The notes under the pieces were generated by a model. The model saw nothing but the letters and a program-made list of their open reading frames with translations. It made no database searches and was not told the origin of the DNA. A stretch of 64,000 nt of DNA from Propionibacteriaceae bacterium (GTDB lineage: Bacteria; Actinomycetota; Actinomycetes; Propionibacteriales; Propionibacteriaceae), in the NCBI GenBank assembly GCA_031271975.1, contig JAISUR010000039.1, positions 1 through 64,000 on the forward strand. Reading direction: 5' to 3'. How positions within the stretch are numbered: position 1 is the stretch's first letter; every line of letters starts with the position of its first letter. A program made the translations under genes and the position numbers. Below, one piece after another: positions 9,156-19,121 of this stretch.

Positions 9156-10364
9156 ATGGGACGCGGCGACCAACTCATTGGCGGCATACCCGGTAAAGCC
9201 TTCGCCATCTCTGATTCCGCCGATGGTTTGCGCAGTTGCGCGAGCTATTTCAGGTCGATCTCGGACTTCATCACCGGATGCAAAGCGGATGGTTGGACTG
9301 GTGAGGGCGCCGACGCGTACGACGTGCGAGTCGACGAATACCAGGCGTTGCTCACCGAACTCGCCGACCGTTGCATCAGCGCGGCCGCACCGCTGGATTC
9401 GTTCGCCACCACCGTCCTGGTAGCAGAGGCGGCGGCATTCGCTTTGCGCGCCGAGGTGAACTCGCTGGATTTCGCCCAGAAACTCAACCCGATTGAGGCG
9501 CTCGACCAGAGGATCGAGCAGGAAATCCAGGAATGCGTGCAGAAGTACGCCAAGATCCTGAAGAACGTCGAGACCGCCGGCGACACCGCCGCGTCCACCA
9601 TCACCGCCCTGGTCAACGACCAAGATCCAACCGACTTCGACGGAGACAGCACACCGCTGACACCCGAACAGATCGCGCAGATCCAACAGGACATCGAGGA
9701 TCTGAAGAGCGGCAACTGGACCAATTCCAGCCAGGGCCGCATAGGCGATTGCTACCTGCTGTCGTCCCTGGGCGCACTGCTCAACACTAAGGAAGGCCAG
9801 GCGTGGCTCGCCAGCTGCATCCGCTGGGATGAAGAAGCAGGCGCCTTCATGGTCACGCTGTACACCGACGACGGGCCGGTGGAAGTACCCGTTGCGGCAA
9901 CGTATGACCAAGGCATCACCTACCCCGCGAGCAGCCTGGGCATCATCGACATCTACGAACAGGCCTACGGCCAGCATTACGGTTGGCAAGACCTCACCAA
10001 CGGCGGAACCGGAGTGGAAGGCTTGACCCGGCTCACCGGCAACGGTGCCGCCTTTGTGCGCACCAACGACAACGGGGAGTATTCCACCTTGGAGTGGATG
10101 ATCATCTCCCAGGCCGCCGCCCACAACCAGCCCATGGTTGCCAGCGGCACCAATACCGTCGTCACAGACGTCAACGGCACGCAGGTGCAAGTCCACGGCG
10201 CCCACGCCTACGCCGTGGTGGGCGTTGGAGAAGACTGGGTGGAGGTACGCAACCCGTGGGGGCACAACCAAAACAACACCTATCCGTATCCCTCCGACAC
10301 CATCCGGATGTCCCGCGAGGAATATGAACGGGCGTTCTACCGCACCGCCGTTGGCCATGTCTAG
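9156..10364 (+). CDS. Calpain-like (peptidase C2) protein with ESX-type N-terminal domain
   Basis: 402 residues, paralogue of the minus-strand gene at 6731-7894. The N-terminal region has a Trp47-Thr-Gly turn (DGWTGEGADAY) and a long helical part to about residue 155. The protease core has Gln193 and Cys199 in QGRIGDCYLLSSLGAL, His350 in HGAHAYAVVGV and Asn366 in RNPWGHN, so all catalytic residues are kept. The two paralogues share the strings SIRWDE/CIRWDE, QVEIHG/QVQVHG and MSREE near the end. No signal peptide is seen. Coupled to the WXG100 gene upstream and followed by a 97-residue gene. Confidence 0.87.
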   Translation: MGRGDQLIGGIPGKAFAISDSADGLRSCASYFRSISDFITGCKADGWTGEGADAYDVRVDEYQALLTELADRCISAAAPLDSFATTVLVAEAAAFALRAEVNSLDFAQKLNPIEALDQRIEQEIQECVQKYAKILKNVETAGDTAASTITALVNDQDPTDFDGDSTPLTPEQIAQIQQDIEDLKSGNWTNSSQGRIGDCYLLSSLGALLNTKEGQAWLASCIRWDEEAGAFMVTLYTDDGPVEVPVAATYDQGITYPASSLGIIDIYEQAYGQHYGWQDLTNGGTGVEGLTRLTGNGAAFVRTNDNGEYSTLEWMIISQAAAHNQPMVASGTNTVVTDVNGTQVQVHGAHAYAVVGVGEDWVEVRNPWGHNQNNTYPYPSDTIRMSREEYERAFYRTAVGHV

Positions 10365-10373
10365 GAGCCGAAC

Positions 10374-10667
10374 ATGAGCGAAAACAAGACGCCATTCGTC
10401 TGGGTGGGAGAAACGGCCCCCTGCAAACTCGGCGACTACATCGTTTGGCTGGACGAATCCGGGATCACGCTCGACGGCGACTACCGCGCGGTGGTCACCG
10501 TCGGCAATGACACCGCTGAGATACTCGGAGGCGCGTCGCACACGTTCGCCGGCCTGGGCACCTTCACGCTCACACGCGTCGAGATCCATCCGCGCTTCGA
10601 GGACGGCGGTGGCAACCGGGCCAAGTTCGACGTCGACCTGACACCGCTGCTGGGCTACGCCGGCTGA
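10374..10667 (+). CDS. Small beta-rich protein, candidate partner or immunity protein
   Basis: A 97-residue protein without signal peptide, made of alternating strands, with the string GASHTFAGLGTFTLTRVEI near residue 60. The convergent 140-residue lipoprotein has the matching string GQSHDFEGFGTVTVLQV, so the two are related by sequence. AGGAG precedes the ATG, 9 bases after the calpain-like gene stop, so it is in that operon. A cytoplasmic protein right after a possible toxin could be an inhibitor, but no experiment or named family supports this. Confidence 0.6.
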   Translation: MSENKTPFVWVGETAPCKLGDYIVWLDESGITLDGDYRAVVTVGNDTAEILGGASHTFAGLGTFTLTRVEIHPRFEDGGGNRAKFDVDLTPLLGYAG

Positions 10668-11077
10668 TACTCCACGAGGACCCGTGAGCCAGAGCCACCG
10701 TCAATGTCCGACGCGGAGCCGCCGCCCGCGAAGACTTGCAGCACGGTGACCGTCCCGAACCCCTCGAAGTCGTGCGACTGGCCAACGTAGACCTTCACAC
10801 CGTCTTGGAACTCGGCATAGTCGCCTTCCGCATCCGACGCCACACCGTTGAAGAACAGGTATTCGTTGCCGTGCACGATCACCGGAGGCAGCTTGTTATC
10901 CAGCGAGTATTGCCCGGCCGGCGTGTCTTCGGCGGGGATTGGCGTGTTGGGCGTCCAAGGGGTTTCACTCATCGTGGGCTCCGTGGTCGGATCGCCAACA
11001 GGTGTGGCAGGGATCGCGGGGACGCACCCACCCAAGAGCAGGACCGCCGCCAAACAGGCAACACTGCGCGCCATCAT
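10655..11077 (-). CDS. Lipoprotein related to the preceding 97-residue protein
   Basis: 140 residues from ATG 11077, with the lipobox LLGGC (Cys18), a Pro/Thr-rich linker, and a beta-rich domain holding GQSHDFEGFGTVTVLQV, shared with the 97-residue protein of the calpain operon. A second ATG follows immediately (11074); the upstream GGCGGAAAG suits either. The genes converge and overlap by 13 bases at their 3' ends. TATTCT at 11114-11119 may be its -10. As an extracytoplasmic version of the partner protein it could block the secreted protease outside the membrane, which is inference. Confidence 0.65.
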   Translation of the reverse strand: MMARSVACLAAVLLLGGCVPAIPATPVGDPTTEPTMSETPWTPNTPIPAEDTPAGQYSLDNKLPPVIVHGNEYLFFNGVASDAEGDYAEFQDGVKVYVGQSHDFEGFGTVTVLQVFAGGGSASDIDGGSGSRVLVEYQPA

Positions 11078-11136
11078 CTTTCCGCCGTCCTGTCGGGGAC
11101 ATCTGTGCCCGTCAGAATACCAGCGCCCGCAACGCC

Positions 11137-12882
<1,746 letters not shown>

Positions 12883-12907
12883 CTAGAGCGAATATGAGGA
12901 TTCAGGC

Positions 12908-12953
12908 GCAAGAAAACTCCGCAACGAGGAAGCCCGATCAGGCCTCGCTGCGG
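12908..12953 (-). terminator. Attenuator terminator of leuA
   Basis: On the minus strand CCGCAGCGAGG (12943-12953) pairs with CCTCGTTGCGG (12919-12929), 11 pairs with one G-U, followed by GTTTTCTTG. The 5' arm overlaps the last codons of the leucine leader peptide, so ribosome position at the leucine codons can decide whether the terminator forms. Confidence 0.85.
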
Positions 12954-12982
12954 CGACCAAGCAGCAGTCGCGCCCATGCCAT
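12938..12982 (-). CDS. leuL: leuA leader peptide with three leucine codons
   Basis: A 14-residue peptide, MAWARLLLGRRSEA, with three successive leucine codons (CTG CTG CTT), ending in TGA inside the attenuator. Its ATG lies 7 bases after TAACAT (12990-12995), so translation can start at the 5' end of the mRNA. This is the known form of leucine attenuation in actinobacteria: scarce charged leucyl-tRNA stalls the ribosome and prevents the terminator. The first coding base of leuA lies about 70 bases downstream. Confidence 0.85.
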   Translation of the reverse strand: MAWARLLLGRRSEA

Positions 12983-13001
12983 GGACGCTATGTTAGCACC
13001 C

Positions 13002-13901
13002 TCAGAAACCCAGCCGGTTCAGGTGCTTCGGGTCACGCTGCCAGTCCTTGAGCACTTTGACGTGCAGATCCAGGTGGACGGGCGTGCCGACCAGGGCCGC
13101 GATCTGGTGGCGCGCCGCCGTACCGATCTCGCGCAGCCGCTCGCCCTTGTGGCCGATCATGATGCCCTTCTGCGAATCGCGCTCCACCACCAGCGACGCG
13201 AAGATATCCAACAGCGGCCGCTCTTCCGGGCGGCCTTCGCGCAGGCCAAGTTCATCGACGACCACCGTGATCGAATGCGGCAACTCGTCGCGCACACCCT
13301 CCAAGGCGGCCTCGCGGATCAACTCGGCGACCAACGTCTCGGTCGGCTCATCGGTGATCTCGCCGTCGGGATAGTAGCGCGGGCCCTGGGGAAGCAGGGC
13401 GATCAACTCGTCGGCCACCACGTCCACCTGATCTGAGGTGACGGCCGAACACGGCACCACTGCCGCCCAATCCGCGGCCTGGCCCACCGCGGCCAAGTGT
13501 TCCGCCAGGCGGGGTTTGCCCACCAAGTCGGTCTTGGTCGCCAACGCGACCAGCGGTGGGCGCTTGGGGAGCTTTGCGATCTCGTCCAACAGGTAGCGGT
13601 CGCCCGGACCGATGCGCTCGTTGGCGGGCAAGCACACACCGATCACATCTACCTCGGACCACGTCGCGTACACCAGATCGTTCAGCCGCTGGCCCAACAG
13701 GGTGCGTGGGCGGTGCAGGCCCGGGGTGTCGATGAGGATGAGCTGCGCGTCCGGGCGGTTGACGATGCCGCGGATGGCGTGGCGGGTGGTTTGCGGCTTC
13801 GACGAGGCGATGGCCACCTTCGCACCGACCAAGGCGTTGGTGAGCGTGGACTTGCCCGCGTTGGGCCGCCCCACGATGCAGGCGAAACCGGAACGGATCA
13901 C
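13002..13901 (-). CDS. era: GTPase Era
   Basis: GTP-binding protein that assists 16S rRNA maturation and 30S assembly. The 299-residue protein has G1 GRPNAGKS (11-18), G3 DTPG (58-61) and a G4 motif written TKTD (122-125) instead of the usual NKxD, then a C-terminal KH domain with the MIGHKGERLREIG loop, which binds the 3' end of 16S rRNA. The start ATG overlaps the stop of the upstream CorC-like gene by four bases. The phoH-ybeY-hlyC-era order is typical for actinobacteria. Confidence 0.96.
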   Translation of the reverse strand: MIRSGFACIVGRPNAGKSTLTNALVGAKVAIASSKPQTTRHAIRGIVNRPDAQLILIDTPGLHRPRTLLGQRLNDLVYATWSEVDVIGVCLPANERIGPGDRYLLDEIAKLPKRPPLVALATKTDLVGKPRLAEHLAAVGQAADWAAVVPCSAVTSDQVDVVADELIALLPQGPRYYPDGEITDEPTETLVAELIREAALEGVRDELPHSITVVVDELGLREGRPEERPLLDIFASLVVERDSQKGIMIGHKGERLREIGTAARHQIAALVGTPVHLDLHVKVLKDWQRDPKHLNRLGF

Positions 13902-15250
13902 TTGGCAGGCCCCTCCGGGCGGGGCGCTTCCCCAGCGGCCGTGGTCAACTTGTCGGCCACCTTTGCCGCAATCTCCTCATCGTCGGCGGGAGCCTTCGAA
14001 GCCAACACCGTCTGGATGCGGTTGCGCCGCCCCGAACCGCGCTCGGCCACCAACTCGATGCCTTCCCAAACGGCTTTCGAGCCGGCGATGGGCACCATGT
14101 TCAGTTGCTTGCCGATCAAGCCCAGCGCCGTGTCCACGTCCTCGTCGTCCACGTCGAGCCCGAACAACTCGCCAAGCTCGTCCACGGGCAGCCGCGCCGA
14201 CACCCGATACCTGCCCGGCCCCAACTCAACGACCATCGGAGCCTCGTCGTCGTATTCGTCGACGATTTCCCCAACGATCTCCTCCAAGGCATCCTCAATC
14301 GTGGCCATGCCGGCCGTACCGCCGAACTCGTCGATGACGATGACGACGTGCGACCGCGTCAACTGCATTTCGCGCAGCAACTCGTCCACCGGTTTCGAAT
14401 CGGGGCAGAACGTCGGCGGGCGCATCAGATTCTCGACGGATTCGGAAGTCTGCGAATCCGGATTGTCGTACATGCGGCGGATGACGTCCTTCAGATACAG
14501 GACGCCCACCACGTCGTCCACATCCTCGCCGATCACCGGGATGCGGCTGAAGCCGGAACGCAGGGCCAGCGCCACGCCTTGCCGCAGCGTTTTGGTGCGC
14601 TCGATGTAGACCATGTCCGGCCGCGGCACCATGACCTCTTTGACAATCGTGTCGCCCAGGTCGAAAACAGAGTGGATCATCTTCCGCTCTTCGGCCTCGA
14701 TCAGATCCCGCGCCTCGGCGACGTCGACCAACTCGCGCAACTCGGCTTCGGAAGAGAACGGGCCGGCCGAAAACCCCTTGCCCGGGGTGATGGCGTTGCC
14801 GACAACGATCAGCGCCCGGCAAATCGGCGCGATCGGCACCGCGATGGCCCGCAACAACCCTGAGGTCGCCAGCGTCAACGACTCCGCGTGCTGCCGTCCC
14901 AGCGTGCGCGGGGCGACACCCAACAAGACGTACGAGACCAAAATCATGACGACTGTGGGGAAGACGATCCGCTCCCAGGTCGCGCCGAAATCCTCGAAGA
15001 ACACCAGTGCGACAAGCACCACCGCGATGGTCTCCAAAGCTATCCGCAGGAACAGCGAGGTGTTCATGTAGCGTGCCGGATTCTGCATCATCTCCAGCAC
15101 GCGCGTCGCTCCGCGCCTGCCCGAATCGACCAAACGCTGCGCCCGCACTTTCGACATGGCGGCGAAGGCCGCGTCAGCGCTGGTGCCGATCGCGGCGACC
15201 AAGACGCACAGCGCCGCGACGCCGATCTCGATCCACGCAGTTTGCGTCAC
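13898..15250 (-). CDS. Hemolysin C / CorC-type membrane protein (DUF21 + CBS pair)
   Basis: 450 residues. An N-terminal DUF21 membrane domain (about 1-190, with several hydrophobic helices) is followed by two CBS domains (about 205-335, with RPDMVYIE and DEFGGTAGMATIEDALEEIVG) and a C-terminal CorC_HlyC domain (about 345-425). The family is associated with magnesium or cobalt efflux and is often misnamed hemolysin. It overlaps ybeY and era by four bases on each side, so the four genes form one tightly coupled operon. Confidence 0.92.
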   Translation of the reverse strand: MTQTAWIEIGVAALCVLVAAIGTSADAAFAAMSKVRAQRLVDSGRRGATRVLEMMQNPARYMNTSLFLRIALETIAVVLVALVFFEDFGATWERIVFPTVVMILVSYVLLGVAPRTLGRQHAESLTLATSGLLRAIAVPIAPICRALIVVGNAITPGKGFSAGPFSSEAELRELVDVAEARDLIEAEERKMIHSVFDLGDTIVKEVMVPRPDMVYIERTKTLRQGVALALRSGFSRIPVIGEDVDDVVGVLYLKDVIRRMYDNPDSQTSESVENLMRPPTFCPDSKPVDELLREMQLTRSHVVIVIDEFGGTAGMATIEDALEEIVGEIVDEYDDEAPMVVELGPGRYRVSARLPVDELGELFGLDVDDEDVDTALGLIGKQLNMVPIAGSKAVWEGIELVAERGSGRRNRIQTVLASKAPADDEEIAAKVADKLTTAAGEAPRPEGPAK

Positions 15251-15693
15251 CGCTTCCCCCAGAGTTCGATGATGCGGTCGTTCAAGGCGAACATCTCCTT
15301 GCGTTCGGCCTCTTCCGCATGGTCGAAGCCAAGCAGGTGCAACAGGCCATGTATCAGCAGGTAATCCTGTTCCTGGATGGGGGTGCGCCCGGAATCCGCC
15401 GCCTGGGCGCTGGTCACCTGCGGGCAGAGCACGATGTCACCCAGCATCCCGGCCGGCGGCTCTTCGTCATCGCGCGGCGGGCGCAACTCGTCCATGGGGA
15501 AGGACAGCACGTCCGTCGGCCCGGGCTCGCCCATGTACTTTTCGTGGTAGGCGGCCATCGTCGCCTCGTCCACCAGCAGGATGGAAAGCTCCGCTTGCGG
15601 GTGGATACGCAGCAACTCCAAGGCGAAGATACCCAAGGTTTGCAGGCGCTCTTCGTCGACCTCCACACCAGATTCGTTGTTGACCTCGATCAT
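15247..15693 (-). CDS. ybeY: Endoribonuclease YbeY
   Basis: Metal-dependent RNase involved in 16S rRNA 3' end maturation and ribosome quality control. The 148-residue protein carries the zinc motif HGLLHLLGFDH with His115, His119 and His125, preceded by GDIVLCPQ, all diagnostic of the family. Stop and start overlap the flanking genes by four bases (phoH upstream, the CorC-like gene downstream). Together with era and the phoH product it makes a ribosome maturation operon. Confidence 0.96.
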   Translation of the reverse strand: MIEVNNESGVEVDEERLQTLGIFALELLRIHPQAELSILLVDEATMAAYHEKYMGEPGPTDVLSFPMDELRPPRDDEEPPAGMLGDIVLCPQVTSAQAADSGRTPIQEQDYLLIHGLLHLLGFDHAEEAERKEMFALNDRIIELWGKR

Positions 15694-16730
15694 GAGTTCC
15701 CTCCCTGGGTCGATGACAGGGGCGGGGATCCACGGCGGGACGACCCGGTATGCCTGGTGGACTCGTAGCGGTCGTAAGCGGCGACGATACGGCCGACCAG
15801 CTTGTGGCGGACCACGTCGTGCCTGGTCAAGGTGCAGAACGCAATGTCGGTCACGCCGTCGAGGATCTGCTCCGCGGCGACCAACCCGGAGCGTGTCCCG
15901 CCGGGCAGGTCGATCTGGGTGATGTCGCCGGTGACCACGATCTTCGAGCCGAATCCCAGCCGGGTCAGGAACATCTTCATTTGCTCCATGGAAGTGTTCT
16001 GCGCCTCGTCGAGGATGATGAACGCGTCGTTGAGCGTGCGCCCGCGCATATAGGCCAGCGGCGCGACCTCGATGGTCCCGGAGGTGAGCAATTTGGGGAC
16101 CGTCTCCGGATCAAGCATGTCGTGCAGTGCGTCGTAGAGCGGCCGCAGATATGGATCCACCTTGTCATGCAGTGTGCCGGGCAAGAAGCCGAGCCGCTCC
16201 CCCGCCTCGATCGCCGGCCGGGTAAGGATGATGCGGTTGACCGTCTTGGCTTGCAATGCCTGCACTGCTTTCGCCATGGCGAGATATGTCTTGCCGGTGC
16301 CCGCCGGGCCGATGCCGAACACGACGGTGTGGGCGTCGATGGCGTCCACATAGCGCTTCTGGTTGAGCGTCTTGGGCCGGATCGTCTTGCCGCGCGTGGA
16401 CAATATGTTCGCGGTGAGCACCTCTGCCGCCGAAACATCGGACGCCGCCATCGCGATGACTCTTTCGACGGCGTCGCTCGTCAGCCCCTGGCCGGTGCGC
16501 GCGATGGTGATCAGTTCGGTGAGCACTTCCGCGGCCTGGGTGACCGCCCCGGGAGACCCGGAGAAGGTGACTTCGTTGCCGCGCACGTGGATGTCCGCGT
16601 CGAGATCGCGCTCAAGAATGTGGAGGAATTCGTCGCGTGGGCCCAGCACAGCGACCATGTTGATCGAGGACGGAATGGCGACACGACGGGCCGCAGCAGC
16701 CTCGGCGATGGTTTCCAGATGGGCCTCCAT
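15690..16730 (-). CDS. phoH: PhoH family ATPase
   Basis: 346 residues. A short N-terminal KH-like region is followed by the PhoH ATPase domain: Walker A GPAGTGKT at 141-148, the string LTRPAIEAGERLGFLPG, and Walker B IILDEAQN with TSMEQMKMFLTRLG. PhoH is often next to ybeY and is thought to act in RNA metabolism. It is the first gene of the phoH-ybeY-hlyC-era operon and starts about 40 bases after the rpmA terminator. The C-terminal 20 residues are Ser/Gly-rich and probably unstructured. Confidence 0.95.
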   Translation of the reverse strand: MEAHLETIAEAAAARRVAIPSSINMVAVLGPRDEFLHILERDLDADIHVRGNEVTFSGSPGAVTQAAEVLTELITIARTGQGLTSDAVERVIAMAASDVSAAEVLTANILSTRGKTIRPKTLNQKRYVDAIDAHTVVFGIGPAGTGKTYLAMAKAVQALQAKTVNRIILTRPAIEAGERLGFLPGTLHDKVDPYLRPLYDALHDMLDPETVPKLLTSGTIEVAPLAYMRGRTLNDAFIILDEAQNTSMEQMKMFLTRLGFGSKIVVTGDITQIDLPGGTRSGLVAAEQILDGVTDIAFCTLTRHDVVRHKLVGRIVAAYDRYESTRHTGSSRRGSPPLSSTQGGNS

Positions 16731-16770
16731 GGCTAGGTTTGCCCCCTATCGTATCGCTTGCCCGCGGGAA

Positions 16771-16798
16771 GCAAAACGGGCAGCCCTTCGGCTGCCCG
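16771..16798 (-). terminator. Intrinsic terminator after rpmA
   Basis: On the minus strand a perfect nine-pair stem CGGGCAGCC/GGCTGCCCG with a four-base loop (16777-16798) is followed by TTTTGC. It ends the rplU-rpmA transcript and separates it from phoH, where obgE would be expected in many bacteria. Confidence 0.9.
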
Positions 16799-16814
16799 CA
16801 ACTTGCCTTGCGCG

Positions 16815-17069
16815 CTACTCGGCTTCAGCGATGTTCACCACGCGGCGGCCGCGCTTGGTGGCAAACTCCACCGCGCCGTCACGCAGCGCGAACAACGTGT
16901 CGTCGCCGCCACGCCCAACGCCATCGCCGGGATGGAAATGCGTCCCGCGCTGCCGGACAATGATCTCGCCCGCGTTGACCTGCTGGCCGCCGAAGCGCTT
17001 CACGCCGAGGCGCTGCGAATTGGAATCACGGCCGTTGCGCGAAGAAGACGCGCCCTTCTTGTGTGCCAT
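16815..17069 (-). CDS. rpmA: 50S ribosomal protein L27
   Basis: 84 residues beginning [17 protein letters not shown] and containing [11 protein letters not shown] and [20 protein letters not shown], the invariant L27 pattern. The N-terminus starts with MAHKKG, the uncleaved type that reaches towards the peptidyl transferase centre. It lies 3 bases downstream of rplU and ends before a strong terminator, so the operon here is rplU-rpmA only. Confidence 0.98.
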   Translation of the reverse strand: MAHKKGASSSRNGRDSNSQRLGVKRFGGQQVNAGEIIVRQRGTHFHPGDGVGRGGDDTLFALRDGAVEFATKRGRRVVNIAEAE

Positions 17070-17072
17070 TGC

Positions 17073-17381
17073 CTACCCCTCGATCTTCGTGACCTTGACC
17101 TGGGTGTAGCGCTGGCGATGGCCCTGGCGCTTCTTGTACCCAGTCTTGTTCTTGTACTTCAGGATACGGATTTTCGGACCCTTGGTCTCTGCCAGGACCT
17201 CGGCGGCAACCTCAGCCTTCGACAGCTTCTTCACGTCCGAGGTGACGGCCTCGCCGTCCACCAGCAGCAGCGGCGTCAACTTAACTTCTTCACCTACCGC
17301 GGCATCGACCTTGTCGATCTCCAGGACGTCCCCGACGGCAACCTTGTGCTGGCGTCCGCCACTGCGCACGATCGCGTACAC
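17073..17381 (-). CDS. rplU: 50S ribosomal protein L21
   Basis: 102 residues from GTG at 17381, giving [20 protein letters not shown], the normal L21 start. A longer in-frame reading exists but adds a non-homologous extension. The C-terminal part has [16 protein letters not shown], the rRNA-binding segment. It is the first gene of rplU-rpmA. No strong ribosome binding site is visible before the GTG. Confidence 0.95.
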   Translation of the reverse strand: MYAIVRSGGRQHKVAVGDVLEIDKVDAAVGEEVKLTPLLLVDGEAVTSDVKKLSKAEVAAEVLAETKGPKIRILKYKNKTGYKKRQGHRQRYTQVKVTKIEG

Positions 17382-17502
17382 GCCTGACCCACTCTCTTGT
17401 TTGATACGTCTTTTCAGGCCTGCCAAATGGGCAGACACCGAAGATCAAGAATACGGCCCCGGCCAAGGGTGGGTCAAACTGGCGCCAAGCACCCAACCAC
17501 CG

Positions 17503-17576
17503 CGCCCCCAGCAGGATTCGAACCTGCGACCGTCGGATTAGAAGTCCGGTGCTCTATCCAGCTGAGCTATAGGGGC
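17503..17576 (-). tRNA. tRNA-Arg (anticodon TCT)
   Basis: A 74-base cloverleaf on the minus strand. The acceptor stem is GCCCCTA/TGGGGGC, the D arm GCTCAGCTGGATAGAGC, the anticodon loop CTTCTAA (TCT), and the T arm GCAGG-TTCGAATC-CTGC. CCA is not encoded. It reads AGA codons and stands alone between rplU and orn. I saw no integrated element using its 3' end. Confidence 0.96.
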
Positions 17577-17619
17577 AGTACCCGAACATAGATCGTAGCG
17601 GATCGGTAGAGTAGGCCAG

Positions 17620-18234
17620 GTGAGTGACTTGTTGGTATGGATCGATTGCGAGATGACGGGGCTCAGCCTGGAGCACGACGCCCTGATTGAGGTGGCCGCT
17701 TTGGTCACCGACGGGCAGTTGAACGTGTTGGGCGACGGCGTACAAGTAGTCATCCGCCCGCCCGCGGAAGCGCTGGAGCAGATGGATCCCTTCGTGCTGA
17801 ACATGCACACCGAATCCGGGCTGCTGCCGCTGCTCGACGCCGGCGTGACCATGGCCGAAGCCGAAGCGCAGGTGCTCGCATACGTCCAGACCTATGTGAA
17901 GGAGGCGGGCAAAGTGCCGCTGGCCGGCAATTCCGTCGGCACGGACCGCGCTTTCCTGGCGCGCGACATGCCCACGCTGGAGGGATTCCTGCACTACCGC
18001 AACGTGGACGTGTCCTCGATCAAAGAGCTTGCCAAGCGCTGGTTCCCGCGGATCTACTTCAACACCCCCGACAAGAACGGGAACCACCGGGCGCTGGCCG
18101 ACATCGCCGAGTCCATCGAGGAGTTGCGCTTCTACCGCGAGGCGTTCTTCGTGCCCGATCCCGGCCCCACGTCAGACCAACTCAAAGAAATTGCCGCGAA
18201 ACACCAGGGCGTGCTGACTTCGCAGTTCAAGTAG
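17620..18234 (+). CDS. orn: Oligoribonuclease
   Basis: 3'-5' exoribonuclease of the DEDDh group that degrades di- and oligonucleotides left by RNA decay and c-di-nucleotide breakdown. The 204-residue protein has ExoI WIDCEMTG with Asp9 and Glu11, ExoII NSVGTDRAFLARDMP and ExoIII NHRALADI with the catalytic His and Asp. The GTG start lies 7 bases after TAGAGT (17607-17612), which suggests a leaderless transcript. It converges on the TPM-domain operon. Confidence 0.96.
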   Translation: MSDLLVWIDCEMTGLSLEHDALIEVAALVTDGQLNVLGDGVQVVIRPPAEALEQMDPFVLNMHTESGLLPLLDAGVTMAEAEAQVLAYVQTYVKEAGKVPLAGNSVGTDRAFLARDMPTLEGFLHYRNVDVSSIKELAKRWFPRIYFNTPDKNGNHRALADIAESIEELRFYREAFFVPDPGPTSDQLKEIAAKHQGVLTSQFK

Positions 18235-18257
18235 CTTCCCGCAAGAAGCGTCCCAGA

Positions 18258-19121
18258 TCAGAACTTCCCCGACGAGCCCGACCAGCTTGTTCCCGACGAA
18301 CTGGAAAAACCGCCACCGCCGCCACCGCCGCCGAAGGAGTGCGACGAGGAGTCGTCATGCTGCGGGCGCCGGGTCCGGCTCACCGTCTTGTTGACCAGCA
18401 CATCGGACTTGCCCGTCAGCTTGAAACCGCCTCTGGGCACGTACTGGTCGGCGTTGGCCTGGGGCCGGACCGTCTTCAACTGGCTGCGCCACCTGGCCGG
18501 GACCGCCACGCCGATTATCGCCGCGAGGATTCCGCCGATCGTGTAGCCGCCGATCGTGAACGTCTCCTTGTCAGACCCGTTCGTCGCCTGGCCAATGGGA
18601 GTGACCGGCTCCTTGTCGTAGCCGTACGGAGTGCCGGCCTCATATTGGGTGTAGAAGTCGTCCATGGCGTCGGCCAGCGCCATGAAACCGTCGAAGTAGC
18701 GGTTTTGGCGCAGGTCCGGCAGGAAATACTCCGAGAGATATCCCTGGCCGACGTTGGTGAAGACATCCATCGCCCCGCCCACGCAGGCAAACCCCCAATC
18801 CCGAACCTCCATAGACACCAAGAAGACCGCACCGCCCGCACCGGTCGTCGGGAAACCGTGATCCTCATAGAAGTCGGCGGCCCGCAGCCGGGCAGACTTG
18901 CCCTCCAGCGAATAGACCGTGGCCATGACGATGTCGGTGCTGTGTTTGTCGGAAATCTCGTTCAACCGGGCGTTCAGCTCGGCTTCCTCCGTTTGCGAGA
19001 ACAGATCCGCCTCGTCGAACAACCGCTGCACCGCGGCATGGGAGGTGGGAACGGCCAGCAGCAAAGTCCAAACCAGCATCCCCGCGGCGAGCGCCGCCGT
19101 GAAGAATCTGCGCCACCTCAT
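18258..19121 (-). CDS. TPM-domain membrane protein (YdjH-like)
   Basis: 287 residues from ATG 19121. A signal peptide or anchor (MRWRRFFTAALAAGMLVW) is followed by a TPM domain (about 30-175: FDEADLFSQTEEAELNARL, FLVSMEVRDWGFACVG), a membrane helix (GGILAAIIGVAVPA) and a C-terminal SFGGGGGGGGFSSSSG tail. The tail and layout resemble B. subtilis YdjH. The ATG overlaps the stop of the zinc-ribbon gene (ATGA), so it is the last gene of the three-gene membrane operon. TPM proteins have been linked to membrane or photosystem repair in other organisms. Confidence 0.82.
   Translation of the reverse strand: MRWRRFFTAALAAGMLVWTLLLAVPTSHAAVQRLFDEADLFSQTEEAELNARLNEISDKHSTDIVMATVYSLEGKSARLRAADFYEDHGFPTTGAGGAVFLVSMEVRDWGFACVGGAMDVFTNVGQGYLSEYFLPDLRQNRYFDGFMALADAMDDFYTQYEAGTPYGYDKEPVTPIGQATNGSDKETFTIGGYTIGGILAAIIGVAVPARWRSQLKTVRPQANADQYVPRGGFKLTGKSDVLVNKTVSRTRRPQHDDSSSHSFGGGGGGGGFSSSSGTSWSGSSGKF

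Noticed and set aside
17503..17576. tRNA-Arg as attachment site of an integrated element
   Set aside because: No integrase and no direct repeat of the tRNA 3' end were seen nearby.
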